A stretch of DNA of 64,000 nt from contig NZ_JACLAU010000006.1 in the NCBI RefSeq assembly GCF_014230305.1, positions 62,001-126,000 of the forward strand, written 5' to 3'. Under the pieces are notes generated by a model. That model was not told where the DNA came from, did not search any database, and was given only the letters and a program-made list of their open reading frames with translations. The DNA is from Novosphingobium aerophilum. Lineage in GTDB: Bacteria; Pseudomonadota; Alphaproteobacteria; Sphingomonadales; Sphingomonadaceae. Position 1 is the stretch's first letter, and the number at the start of each line of letters is the position of its first letter. The position numbers were made by a program, and so were the translations under genes. Shown piece by piece: positions 27,381 to 34,985 of this stretch.

Positions 27381-27616
27381 GCGATCGGGTCGATTGCAAA
27401 CTCGACTGTCGAGCCCCCTCCCCGCTGCGACTAGCCCAGCCTTCGGCAGAGCAAGTCTCGCTCCCCTCCCCGTGGGGGAGGGGATGGGGGTGGGGGTTCC
27501 AGGCTTGTGTTTGCAAACCACCCCAAACGCCTTTCCCTGGCGGGCTGGCATCGCTGAACCCGTTCCACGCGGTCGGCTCCGCTGTCCGCAGGTAGCAGGC
27601 CCGAGCGGCGGGTGGA
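27381..27616. other. Intergenic stretch with GC-rich palindromic segment
   Basis: No gene is supported. A pyrimidine/purine mirror (CTCCCCTCCCCGTGGGGGAG around 27461-27480) can fold into a hairpin. It resembles a dispersed extragenic repeat more than a regulatory site. Confidence 0.35.
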
Positions 27617-28471
27617 TCAGGCCGCGGCTCCCGGCGTCCGCGTCACGGCGCCCTCGATCCGCAGGTCGGGATCGCGGTTCTCCGGAAAGATCGGCCAGAG
27701 CAACTGCTGGCCCAGGGTCGCGTCGGGCAGGTTTTCCACCCCATAGCTTTGCGGATAGTGCCGGGTGATCCGCGCCGTCCCGAACAGCACGTCCCACAGG
27801 AACAGGAGGTTCCCGAAGTTTCCCTTATAATGCACCGCCGGGTCGGACAGGTGCCGGCCATGATGGGCATGGTGCGTCGCCGGGGTCGAGATGGTCCGTT
27901 CGACCAGCCACATCACCGGTGCCAGCCAGCCGATTCGGTAAAGCGGCGCATCCCACGCCACGTCGCTGTGGGCGCCGATGATCACCAGCATCTTGACCAC
28001 CAGATAGCCGGCATAGAACCAGCCGAGCCCCAGATAGATCAGCGCGGCGGCGAACCACAGGCTGGGCATCAGCACATAGTAGATGATGTTGTTCCGGTAG
28101 GTCAGGCGCACGCTCATGTAACGGGCGTTGTGATGGGCGCGGTGCAGGTTGTAGAGCCACCCGACGCTGTGCGAGGCGCGGTGCCACCAGTACTGCATCA
28201 TGTCCTCGCACACCAGGAACAGGGGCAGGGCGACATACCACCGCAGACCGGCCAGCGCCCCCTGCCAGGCCGGAAACAGGCTCAGCCCCAGCCGGTTGAC
28301 CGCCACGATGATCAACGGCTGGGTCACCGTGAACAGAAGCAGCGTCGACACCGTCTCGACAATGGCATCGTCGCGGCTCTGCTCGGCCTTGCGCAGCAGG
28401 TTCGAGCGGACCAGCTCGATCAGCCCGAAGCCCAGATAAATCGCGATCACCACCCAGTTTTCCGTGGGCAT
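27617..28471 (-). CDS. Sterol desaturase/fatty acid hydroxylase superfamily membrane protein
   Basis: 284 aa with about four to six hydrophobic helices. The di-iron histidine clusters of the superfamily are present: HRASH (143 region), HRAHH and HHAHH, plus a His in GAHSDVAWD. Members hydroxylate or desaturate lipids, carotenoids or sterols in the membrane with O2. A WDVLFGTA motif near the C-terminus is typical of bacterial members. The substrate is unknown. It may be co-transcribed with the upstream M20 peptidase, whose stop is 80 bases away. Confidence 0.88.
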   Translation of the reverse strand: MPTENWVVIAIYLGFGLIELVRSNLLRKAEQSRDDAIVETVSTLLLFTVTQPLIIVAVNRLGLSLFPAWQGALAGLRWYVALPLFLVCEDMMQYWWHRASHSVGWLYNLHRAHHNARYMSVRLTYRNNIIYYVLMPSLWFAAALIYLGLGWFYAGYLVVKMLVIIGAHSDVAWDAPLYRIGWLAPVMWLVERTISTPATHHAHHGRHLSDPAVHYKGNFGNLLFLWDVLFGTARITRHYPQSYGVENLPDATLGQQLLWPIFPENRDPDLRIEGAVTRTPGAAA

Positions 28472-28551
28472 GGTCCCCAGTCCTCCCCGATCTACCGCGT
28501 CGCGGGCTCCCCCCGGGGTCGCCCGCGCGCGCGATGTCGCCCGTCCGGCGG

Positions 28552-30066
28552 TCAGCGCCGCCGCTTGGCCGCCTCGTCCGCCACGACATAGAGATAGTCG
28601 ACATAGGTCATGGTCGTGTCCTCCAGACCCTTGACCTTGGGATCGCTGCTATCGATCAGCAGCCATTCGTTGGGCGCATGGGCGCCACCGCCGCGGCCGA
28701 CGCCGAACTGGGCGGCGGGCAGGTTGAGCGGGGGGCCGTTGAAGATCACGCCCGGCCAGCTTCCGGCGTTGCGCGGACGAATGGTGTAGGCGATCCCGGC
28801 CTCGGCGAACAGGCGCTTCTGGGATGTCACCAGCACGCTGTCCTCGGCGGTCTCGTTCGGTCCGTATCCGCCCGAAACCACCACCTTGACGTCATCGAAG
28901 CCACGCTTGAGCAGGTGCGCCCTCAGCTTGGCCTCGGCCTCGTCGCGGGTCATCGCCGGGACCAGCCGGAATTCAAGCTTGGCCTCGGCCCGCGAGGGCA
29001 GCACCGTCTTGCCGCCGACCCCGGTATAGCCCGCGACCAGGCCCTGGATGTTGACCGTGGGTTGCGAATAGAACCGCTCCAGGCTGGTGCCATAGGGTTC
29101 GTCGCCGATCCACTTGCCGATGCCGAGCTGCTTCTTCTCCTGCGCCTCCACCTCGGGCTTGGCCGCTTCGGCGATGAGCTGCTTCTGGCGATCGGTGAGG
29201 GGGCGGACATGTTCGAACCAGCCGTCGATGGCGGGGGTATGGCCGTCCGCGGCAACCAGGGTGTCGAGCGCCTTGACCAGCCGCCAGGCCGGATTCTCGA
29301 TGCGCGCATGGTTTGAGGAATGGACATCGGCCTTGGGATAGCGGTCCGAGGTTTCCCCGCCGACGATAAGCTGGAATTCGACCGCACCCTTGGCGCCCAG
29401 CGTCATGTTGACGCTACCGTTCTGGTCCTGCCCGGCCGTCGGGATGAACACGCCGATGCTGCGGGCCAGCGCGTCGCGCACCTCGGGCACGGCGACGACC
29501 TGGGCGAAATGGGTGGAGGCGATCTCCTCCTCGCCCTCGGCCACCAGCACCAGGTTGACCGGCAGCTTGCGCCCGCTGGCGAGGATCGCCTTGATCGCCG
29601 CCAGGAAGGCGATCTCCGGTCCCTTCTGGTTCACGGCACCGCGGCCGACCAGCGCCTGGCCTTCGGTCCCGCGCGGCACCAGGCGGGCTTCCAGCGGGGG
29701 CGAGGACCACTCCGCCGGGTCGAACTGCTTCACGTCGTACATGAAGTAGATCCCGATCGTGGTCTTCGCGCCCGAATCCAGCGTGGCGAAAACCCCGGGG
29801 ACGCCGTCGGTGGGGATGATCTTGGCCTGCTGGAACCCGGCATCGAGCGCCAGCCGGCGCATATAGTCCGCCCCCGCGGTGGCGTTTCGCTTCTCGGCCG
29901 CGATGGTGGGCAGCGCGATCCAGTCCTGCAGCGCCTTCAATGTGGCCGGTCGCTGCGCCTTGACGATCTTCGCGATCTGATCGCGGTCGGGTGTTCGCGC
30001 CGCGGCCGGTCCTACCGCCAGCGCCAGCGCCATGGCAACGCCCAGTGCCGCAACGGTTCTGCCCAC
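28552..30066 (-). CDS. Exported M20 family peptidase/deacylase with altered metal ligands
   Basis: 504 aa. The GTG at 30064-30066 has an AGGAG six bases before it and opens a signal peptide (MGRTVAALGVAMALALAVGP...AAA). M20 architecture is clear: catalytic Glu pair in AEGEEEIAS (179-181) and the C-terminal ligand His in GRGGGAHAPNE. The usual HxD zinc motif, however, reads MYD (109-111), and the bridging Asp of GRGxxDDKG is Asn146 (GRGAVNQKGP). This may be a subfamily feature rather than decay, since the frame is intact. The substrate is unknown; periplasmic peptide or N-acyl amino acid hydrolysis is possible. Confidence 0.82.
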   Translation of the reverse strand: MGRTVAALGVAMALALAVGPAAARTPDRDQIAKIVKAQRPATLKALQDWIALPTIAAEKRNATAGADYMRRLALDAGFQQAKIIPTDGVPGVFATLDSGAKTTIGIYFMYDVKQFDPAEWSSPPLEARLVPRGTEGQALVGRGAVNQKGPEIAFLAAIKAILASGRKLPVNLVLVAEGEEEIASTHFAQVVAVPEVRDALARSIGVFIPTAGQDQNGSVNMTLGAKGAVEFQLIVGGETSDRYPKADVHSSNHARIENPAWRLVKALDTLVAADGHTPAIDGWFEHVRPLTDRQKQLIAEAAKPEVEAQEKKQLGIGKWIGDEPYGTSLERFYSQPTVNIQGLVAGYTGVGGKTVLPSRAEAKLEFRLVPAMTRDEAEAKLRAHLLKRGFDDVKVVVSGGYGPNETAEDSVLVTSQKRLFAEAGIAYTIRPRNAGSWPGVIFNGPPLNLPAAQFGVGRGGGAHAPNEWLLIDSSDPKVKGLEDTTMTYVDYLYVVADEAAKRRR

Positions 30067-30156
30067 AGTTCTCTCCTCTTGTTCCTTTGGCGCGAGGCTA
30101 CCGGGCTGCCGCAATTTGGCAACGGGCTTTTGCGGGGAAGATGACCATCGCGGTGT

Positions 30157-31065
30157 TCACTGCCGAGCCAAGGGGTCAAGCGCCGGACGGCCTTGCACGG
30201 CGTCCTCGCGCCACTTCACGGGGATCCGCAGATAGGTCGCCCCATTGGCCTCGGCCCGGGGGAAGCGACCAGCGCGGATGTTGACCTGGACTGACGGCAG
30301 CAACAGTCGTGGCACGGCCAGACTGGCATCGCGCTGCTCGCGCAGCGTGACGAAGTCGTCCTCGGTCACACCGTCATGGACGTGGATGTTCGCCCGCCGC
30401 TGCTCCCCCACGGTGGTTTCCCAGCGATAGTCGTCGCGGCCGGGCGCCTTGTAGTCATGGCACAGGAACAGGCGCGTGGCTTCGGGCAGGGACAGGAGCC
30501 GGCGGATCGATCGATGGAGGGTGCGGGCATCGCCGCCCGGAAAGTCGGTCCGGGCCGTGCCGTAGTCGGGCATGAACAGCGTATCCCCGACGAACACGGC
30601 ATCGCCGAAACGGTAGGCGACGTCGGCCGGGGTGTGTCCGGGCACGTGGAGCACCTCGCCCTCCAGGGTGCCGATGGCAAAGCGATCGCCATCCTCGAAC
30701 AGCCGGTCGAAGTCGGCCCCGTCGGCCTTGAGATCGTCCAGCGCGAAGACCGGTCCGAACAGGGCCTGAACCTCTAGGATGTGGGCGCCGATCCCGATCC
30801 AGGCCCCGGTCGCCGTCTGGATGAAGGGGGCGGCTGACAAGTGATCGGCATGAGCGTGGGTCTCCAGCACCATCGCGATCTGCCAATCGTGTTCGCGCGC
30901 GAATGCCAGCACCGCTTCCGCTGATGCCGTGCCCGCCACCCCGCTTGCGGCATCGAAGTCCAGCACCGGATCGATCACCGCTGCGGCGCGGCTGGCGGGA
31001 TCGCCCACCAGATAGCTGATCGTGTTGGTCGGCTCATGAAAGAAGGCCTGGATGAAGGCGGTCAT
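30157..31065 (-). CDS. blh: Persulfide dioxygenase-like MBL-fold hydrolase (ETHE1/Blh type)
   Basis: 302 aa. Metallo-beta-lactamase metal motif HAHADHL, then HVPGHTPADV, GDTLFMPDYGTARTDFPGGDA and the last ligand in FLCHDY. The GTARTDFPGGDA block is diagnostic of the ETHE1/Blh sulfur dioxygenase group, which oxidises glutathione persulfide to sulfite using a single iron. The start has an RBS (AAGGAG). It is transcribed divergently from an ArsR/BigR regulator across a perfect palindrome, consistent with sulfide-responsive control. It probably acts with the rhodanese and exporter encoded on the other side. Confidence 0.9.
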   Translation of the reverse strand: MTAFIQAFFHEPTNTISYLVGDPASRAAAVIDPVLDFDAASGVAGTASAEAVLAFAREHDWQIAMVLETHAHADHLSAAPFIQTATGAWIGIGAHILEVQALFGPVFALDDLKADGADFDRLFEDGDRFAIGTLEGEVLHVPGHTPADVAYRFGDAVFVGDTLFMPDYGTARTDFPGGDARTLHRSIRRLLSLPEATRLFLCHDYKAPGRDDYRWETTVGEQRRANIHVHDGVTEDDFVTLREQRDASLAVPRLLLPSVQVNIRAGRFPRAEANGATYLRIPVKWREDAVQGRPALDPLARQ

Positions 31066-31091
31066 GGTCCTGCTCCTTGGGGTCTTGTCAA

Positions 31092-31109
31092 AGCATATCA
31101 GTATATGCT
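31092..31109. promoter_or_regulatory. BigR-type operator palindrome
   Basis: AGCATAT-CAGT-ATATGCT is a perfect 7-bp inverted repeat with a 4-base spacer, in the 74-bp gap between the divergent dioxygenase and regulator starts. AT-rich palindromes of this kind are bound by BigR/SqrR repressors. A second AT-rich stretch (AATAAGCAATATCTAA) follows and may be part of the promoter. Confidence 0.8.
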
Positions 31110-31139
31110 AAATAAGCAATATCTAATGGAGTGCCGAAC

Positions 31140-31454
31140 ATGCTCAAGCCGCCGATGGACCTGGCGACGTTTGAAGCGAAGGCTGCAATGGTCGCTGAAA
31201 CGCTCAAGGCGATCGGTAATGCCCGACGCCTGATGCTGCTGTGCAAGCTGGTGGAACATGGTGAAATGACCGTGGGCGATCTGGCGCGCGAGGTCGGCCT
31301 CTCGCAGTCCGCCTGCTCACAGCACCTCGCCAGGATGCGGGACGAAGGGTTGGTGACCTTCCGCCGGGCCAGCCAGACGCTGTGGTACGCGATCGCCGAT
31401 GCCCGGGTCGAAACGCTGCTGGCCACCCTCTATCAACTCTATTGCACGGAGTGA
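31140..31454 (+). CDS. bigR: BigR/SqrR-type ArsR family persulfide-sensing repressor
   Basis: 104 aa from the ATG at 31140, preferred over the GTG at 31131 because TGGAG lies 8 bases before it. A winged helix-turn-helix is seen (MTVGDLAREVGLSQSACSQHLARMRDEGLV). Cys35 (LLCKLV) and Cys102 (LYQLYCTE) occupy the two positions that form the sulfide-sensing disulfide or polysulfide bridge in BigR and SqrR. The additional Cys in the recognition helix (QSACSQH) is also common in the family. It should repress the dioxygenase and its own operon by binding the palindrome just upstream. The next gene begins 4 bases after its stop. Confidence 0.9.
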   Translation: MLKPPMDLATFEAKAAMVAETLKAIGNARRLMLLCKLVEHGEMTVGDLAREVGLSQSACSQHLARMRDEGLVTFRRASQTLWYAIADARVETLLATLYQLYCTE

Positions 31455-31458
31455 CGTG

Positions 31459-32007
31459 ATGAATCCGGCCGACCCGATGCTCACCTCCCAGACCCCCACG
31501 CACCTGAGTCCCGCTGCCGCCCGCCAGGCGATCGAGGCGGGCGCCCGGCTGATCGATATCCGTAATGCGGACGAACACGCCCGCGAACGCATTCCCGGAG
31601 CGATCAACCTGCCGCTGGACCGGTTGGCAGGCCTGTCCCCGGATGGGCGGCCGATCGTGTTTCATTGCAAGTCCGGCATGCGCACGGCCGCGAATGCGGC
31701 CCAACTGGCGGCCGCGGCGGGACAGGCCCAGGCCGCTATCCTCGCGGGCGGCATCGACGCATGGCGTGGGGCAGGCCAGCCCACTGTGCTGGACAAATCG
31801 CAACCCCTTGAGATCATGCGGCAAGTGCAGATCGCCGCCGGCACTCTTGTGCTGTCCGGCCTGGGCCTTGGGCTGGCGGTTGCGCCCGCCTTTCTCGGGC
31901 TTGCCGCCTTCGTCGGGGCTGGCCTTATTGTCGCGGGGCTCACCGGCTGGTGCGGGATGGCCAGGCTCTTGCGACGCATGCCATGGAACCGCGGCGCGTT
32001 GGGCTGA
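31459..32007 (+). CDS. Rhodanese-domain protein with C-terminal membrane segment
   Basis: 182 aa. Residues 15-115 form a rhodanese domain with active-site loop FHCKSGMRT (Cys70). The C-terminal third has two hydrophobic helices and ends CGMARLLRRMPWN, the DUF2892/YgaP-like pattern. It would transfer sulfane sulfur at the inner membrane. The position directly after bigR and before a sulfite-exporter-like gene ties it to sulfide detoxification: the dioxygenase makes sulfite, and rhodanese may make thiosulfate. Confidence 0.88.
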   Translation: MNPADPMLTSQTPTHLSPAAARQAIEAGARLIDIRNADEHARERIPGAINLPLDRLAGLSPDGRPIVFHCKSGMRTAANAAQLAAAAGQAQAAILAGGIDAWRGAGQPTVLDKSQPLEIMRQVQIAAGTLVLSGLGLGLAVAPAFLGLAAFVGAGLIVAGLTGWCGMARLLRRMPWNRGALG

Positions 32008-32014
32008 CGTGGTC

Positions 32015-32794
32015 ATGGCTGTCCCGATGCTGCTCGCGGCGCTCGCTTCGGGCGCGCTGATCGGGTTGATCCTCGGCCTGGTCGGTGGCGGTGGATCGAT
32101 CCTGGCGGTGCCGCTGCTGGTCTATGTGGTCGGCGTGGGCTCGCCCCATGTCGCGATCGGCACGGCAGCCGTGGCGGTCACGCTCAATGCCCTGGCCAGC
32201 CTGGTTGGCCATGCGCGCGCCGGGCGGGTCAAGTGGCGCTGCGCCGGCGTATTCCTCCTGGCCGGAACAACGGGAGCGGCGCTGGGGGCGGAGCTCGGCA
32301 AGGCGGTCGATGGCCAGCGGCTGCTCGCCCTGTTCGGTCTGCTGATGATCGGCGTGGGGCTGTCGTTGTTGCGCCCACGCCGGACCGCGGAAGCACCCGA
32401 TGTCCGGTTGACCCTGGACAGTGCGGCCCGCCTGCTGCCGCGACTGGTGCCGATCGGGCTCGGGGTCGGCCTCGCTGCCGGCTTCTTCGGTATCGGTGGG
32501 GGATTTCTGATTGTGCCGGGCCTGATCTTCGCGACCGCCATGCCGATGGCTTGCGCGATCGGCACATCGCTGGTCGTGGTTGCCGGACTGGGACTGACCA
32601 CCGCTGCGTCGTACGCGGCCGGTGGGCTGGTCGATTGGCCGGTGACGGCCTGGCTGGTGCTGGGCGGGGCCCTCGGGACCGTGGCCGGGATCAGGCTGGG
32701 CCAGGTGCTGGGCAGCCGCAAAGGCCTGCTCGAAAGGGGCTTTGCGGCGATCGTGATCGGTGTGGGTGTTTACGTGACGGTTGCCACGGCTTGA
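32015..32794 (+). CDS. TauE/SafE family sulfite exporter-like permease
   Basis: 259 aa from ATG 32015 (an in-frame GTG at 32009 is possible). About eight transmembrane helices and the two family repeats GLILGLVGGGGSILAVPLLVY and GLAAGFFGIGGGFLIVPGLIF, with GTSLVVV after the second. The family exports sulfite, sulfoacetate or related anions. As the last gene of the bigR operon it probably removes sulfite formed by the persulfide dioxygenase. The intact frame extends upstream into the rhodanese gene, but that stretch is not protein-like. Confidence 0.88.
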   Translation: MAVPMLLAALASGALIGLILGLVGGGGSILAVPLLVYVVGVGSPHVAIGTAAVAVTLNALASLVGHARAGRVKWRCAGVFLLAGTTGAALGAELGKAVDGQRLLALFGLLMIGVGLSLLRPRRTAEAPDVRLTLDSAARLLPRLVPIGLGVGLAAGFFGIGGGFLIVPGLIFATAMPMACAIGTSLVVVAGLGLTTAASYAAGGLVDWPVTAWLVLGGALGTVAGIRLGQVLGSRKGLLERGFAAIVIGVGVYVTVATA

Positions 32795-32835
32795 CGGCTT
32801 ACCCAAGCGATCGGGTGTCGCGTCCGGCTCTCCCG

Positions 32836-32866
32836 CCCGGGCCGCGCCATCTGTGCGCGGCCCGGG
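32836..32866. terminator. Bidirectional hairpin between convergent genes
   Basis: A perfect 12-bp stem, CCCGGGCCGCGC (32836-32847) with GCGCGGCCCGGG (32855-32866), has a 7-base loop. It lies between the stops of the exporter gene and the convergent UrcA gene, and TGGTTT follows on the plus strand. Confidence 0.65.
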
Positions 32867-32880
32867 TGGTTTGGGATCGT

Positions 32881-33231
32881 TCAGCGCTGCGCTGCGGCCA
32901 GGGTGCGTTCGCGGCCCTTGGCCTGCTCGCGCTGGGCCACCAGTTGGGCTTCGGCCGAGCGCACCGCGTTGTCATAGCACTGGCGCGAGATGATCTGCTC
33001 CTCCAGGGACGAGCCACCGGCCACGCAGACCTTGCGTGCAGCCGTGGCAATCCGGGCACGGACCTTGTTCACCGAGCCGGCCGAGGACAGGTCGGCGGCG
33101 GTCAGCGGGACCAGGATCGACGGGGCGGCGTCGGTCGTGGTGGCCATGGCCGGGGCACCGAACGCGAAGGCCGAGGCGGCCGCAGCGAGGGCGAGGGTGG
33201 GGCGGACGAAGCGGGCAGTGATCGACAGCAT
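32881..33231 (-). CDS. UrcA family protein, secreted
   Basis: 116 aa. The ATG at 33229-33231 has AAGGAG upstream and starts a signal peptide (FVRPTLALAAAASAFAFGAPAMA). The mature part has the UrcA pattern: LTAADLSSAGSVNKVRARIATAARKVCV...QCYDNAV, with two cysteines probably disulfide-bonded. UrcA-type proteins are small periplasmic proteins of unknown function that are abundant in sphingomonads. A longer upstream frame is not supported. Confidence 0.85.
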   Translation of the reverse strand: MLSITARFVRPTLALAAAASAFAFGAPAMATTTDAAPSILVPLTAADLSSAGSVNKVRARIATAARKVCVAGGSSLEEQIISRQCYDNAVRSAEAQLVAQREQAKGRERTLAAAQR

Positions 33232-33441
33232 GAGGGTTCTCCTTGGACTAGCTATCGCCGGCATGGCGACTGCAACCCTCTCAGCAAGGCCCGTGCCAAA
33301 CCCGAAATGCCTGGTTTTCCGCCATTTGAGCGTGTGAAAAACACCCGAGAATGGCAATCATGACCATTAGGTGGGAAAAATTTCTGGCCTATGACGAATT
33401 TGCTGCCTTTGCCCTGGGACTCGCCGCGGCACCCGTGCGGA

Positions 33442-34620
33442 TCAGGCGAGGCCGAGGGGCAGGGGCTGGTCGAACGGGGTCGCCTCCGCCGGGTCCTGGC
33501 CCGGGGTGTCGTGGCCTGCGGTGGACGGGGTGGGACGGGGGAACGTCGCGAGGCTCAGCAGATAGCCGAGGATCGCACTGCCGCCATACCCGACGACCGG
33601 GGTGGGATAGTTGCCGAGGGCGGCGGCGGCGATCGCCGTGCCCCACACCGCGCCGAACGCGGCATAGGTTCCCCGGTGCGCCGGATCGCGTCGCCAGCCG
33701 ACGATCGCCGGGACCAGCAGCAGCGCCGATCCGCCCAGGGCGGCGAGGCCGGCGAGAGAGGGCAGCTCGAATGCGGTGAAGAGAATCCGGTCGACATGGG
33801 GAACTGCGGGAAGCCTGTCCGCGCGGAGCAGGGTCGCGCCCAGGGCGAGGAAGCTGGCCGCGCAGGCCAGCCCCGCCTGACGGCCGGGACGCCAGGCTGA
33901 AGCCACCGCAAGGCCGAGCGCCAGCGCCGCCGCCATGGCGCGGTCGGGCTGGATCGCCATGGCGAGCGCGGCTCCGATCATCCCGGCCGTGCCCAGGCGG
34001 CCGGGCTGCCGGGTGAAGGCCAGGATCATGACCGGAATCAGGATCAGGCTGGGCTGCAGCGAAAGCCCGCCCCATCGCACCCAGCGGGCCGCGCCCTCGG
34101 CGGTCTCGCCCAAGGCGCCGGTGGCGAGCAGCGCGCCCGCCGCCGCGACCAGGGCCAGGCCGTCATGGCGGCGTATGGCGGGCGGGGTGCTGCCGAGCAG
34201 CCCCAGCAGGCTCAGCCCGATCAACAGGGCGCCGAGGTTGAGGCCGAGGTACCGCAGCGGCGCACCGGTCAGCGCCAGGTGGACGATGCCCAGGGCAACC
34301 GCGCCCGCCGCGCAGAGCATGCCGAGCTTGCGCAGGTCAGGGGCGAAGGGCTTATGCTGGCTCATGACGATCGTGCCTCCCGGGGCTGGTGCGATGGGTT
34401 CGGAGTCTGCGCTGAGCCATGCCGTCGCCCGCGCGGCGAGCGCCTGTGGCAGCAGACCGGCCAGGCTGCCCAGGGCAAACCGCAGGGCCAGCGCGTCGTC
34501 CGGGATCGCTGCCGTCTCATGGCGGATGGCCCGGCCCCACGCCTGCTGCGAGGCGGGCAAGACCGTCTCCAGGATCCGGCAGGTGAGCTCGGCAAGGCGC
34601 CGCTGCGAGCCGGCGGTCAT
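33442..34620 (-). CDS. Multi-pass membrane protein paired with PadR; faint SEDS-like region
   Basis: 392 aa. Residues 1-80 are soluble and helical (LPASQQAWGRAIRHETAAIPDDALALRFALGSL), a segment type seen in proteins encoded next to PadR regulators. The rest has about nine or ten hydrophobic helices. One block, ARWVRWGGLSLQPSLILIPVM and then IQPDRAMAAALALGL, resembles the loop-helix signature of SEDS proteins (FtsW/RodA). Length and other SEDS residues are not convincing. The start overlaps the padR stop (ATGA), so the pair is co-translated. Function unknown. Confidence 0.6.
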   Translation of the reverse strand: MTAGSQRRLAELTCRILETVLPASQQAWGRAIRHETAAIPDDALALRFALGSLAGLLPQALAARATAWLSADSEPIAPAPGGTIVMSQHKPFAPDLRKLGMLCAAGAVALGIVHLALTGAPLRYLGLNLGALLIGLSLLGLLGSTPPAIRRHDGLALVAAAGALLATGALGETAEGAARWVRWGGLSLQPSLILIPVMILAFTRQPGRLGTAGMIGAALAMAIQPDRAMAAALALGLAVASAWRPGRQAGLACAASFLALGATLLRADRLPAVPHVDRILFTAFELPSLAGLAALGGSALLLVPAIVGWRRDPAHRGTYAAFGAVWGTAIAAAALGNYPTPVVGYGGSAILGYLLSLATFPRPTPSTAGHDTPGQDPAEATPFDQPLPLGLA

Positions 34621-34928
34621 GTCGTGGCCTGTCGGGCTGACGCGGCCCTGGGCTCGCCCGCTTCGGCCGCGGTGGTGCGGGCCAGCTCAATGCCCTGCGC
34701 GGTCAGGCGGTAGGCGTGACGGGGCGGTCGTCCCCGTTCGGTGGGCTGCTGCCATTCCGCCTCCAGCAGACCCTGGGCTTCCAGGCGGATCAGCAGCGGA
34801 TAGAGCGTCCCCGATTTGACCCCGGCGAGCCGCGCCAGCTCATAGCCGTGCGACCACGTGCCGCGAGCGGCGAGCAGCACGGCAAGGACCATCCGGGCAT
34901 GGGGTGACAAGGCGCGGGAACGAACCAT
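34617..34928 (-). CDS. PadR family transcriptional regulator
   Basis: 103 aa, a PadR winged-helix domain without extra C-terminal helices: HARMVLAVLLAARGTWSHGYELARLAGVKSGTLYPLLIRLEAQGLL, then the wing RGRPPRHAYRLTAQG. Its gene is immediately upstream of, and overlaps, the membrane protein gene. PadR regulators commonly autoregulate such pairs in response to small ligands or envelope stress. The upstream region holds an AT-rich segment (ATCTACCTATATAGATTTATTG, 34937-34958) containing the palindrome ATCTAccTATAGAT-like half-sites, which is a likely operator. Confidence 0.9.
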   Translation of the reverse strand: MVRSRALSPHARMVLAVLLAARGTWSHGYELARLAGVKSGTLYPLLIRLEAQGLLEAEWQQPTERGRPPRHAYRLTAQGIELARTTAAEAGEPRAASARQATT

Positions 34929-34936
34929 GCGCCTTA

Positions 34937-34958
34937 AATCTACCTATATAGATTTATT
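34937..34958. promoter_or_regulatory. AT-rich inverted repeat upstream of padR, probable operator/promoter
   Basis: An imperfect palindrome (ATCTACCTATATAGAT, roughly 34937-34952) and flanking AT bases lie 9-30 bases before the padR start, in otherwise GC-rich DNA. PadR proteins bind such short AT-rich dyads to repress their own genes. Confidence 0.5.
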
Positions 34959-34985
34959 GTCAAGCGATGGTCGGCGGGACAGGCG

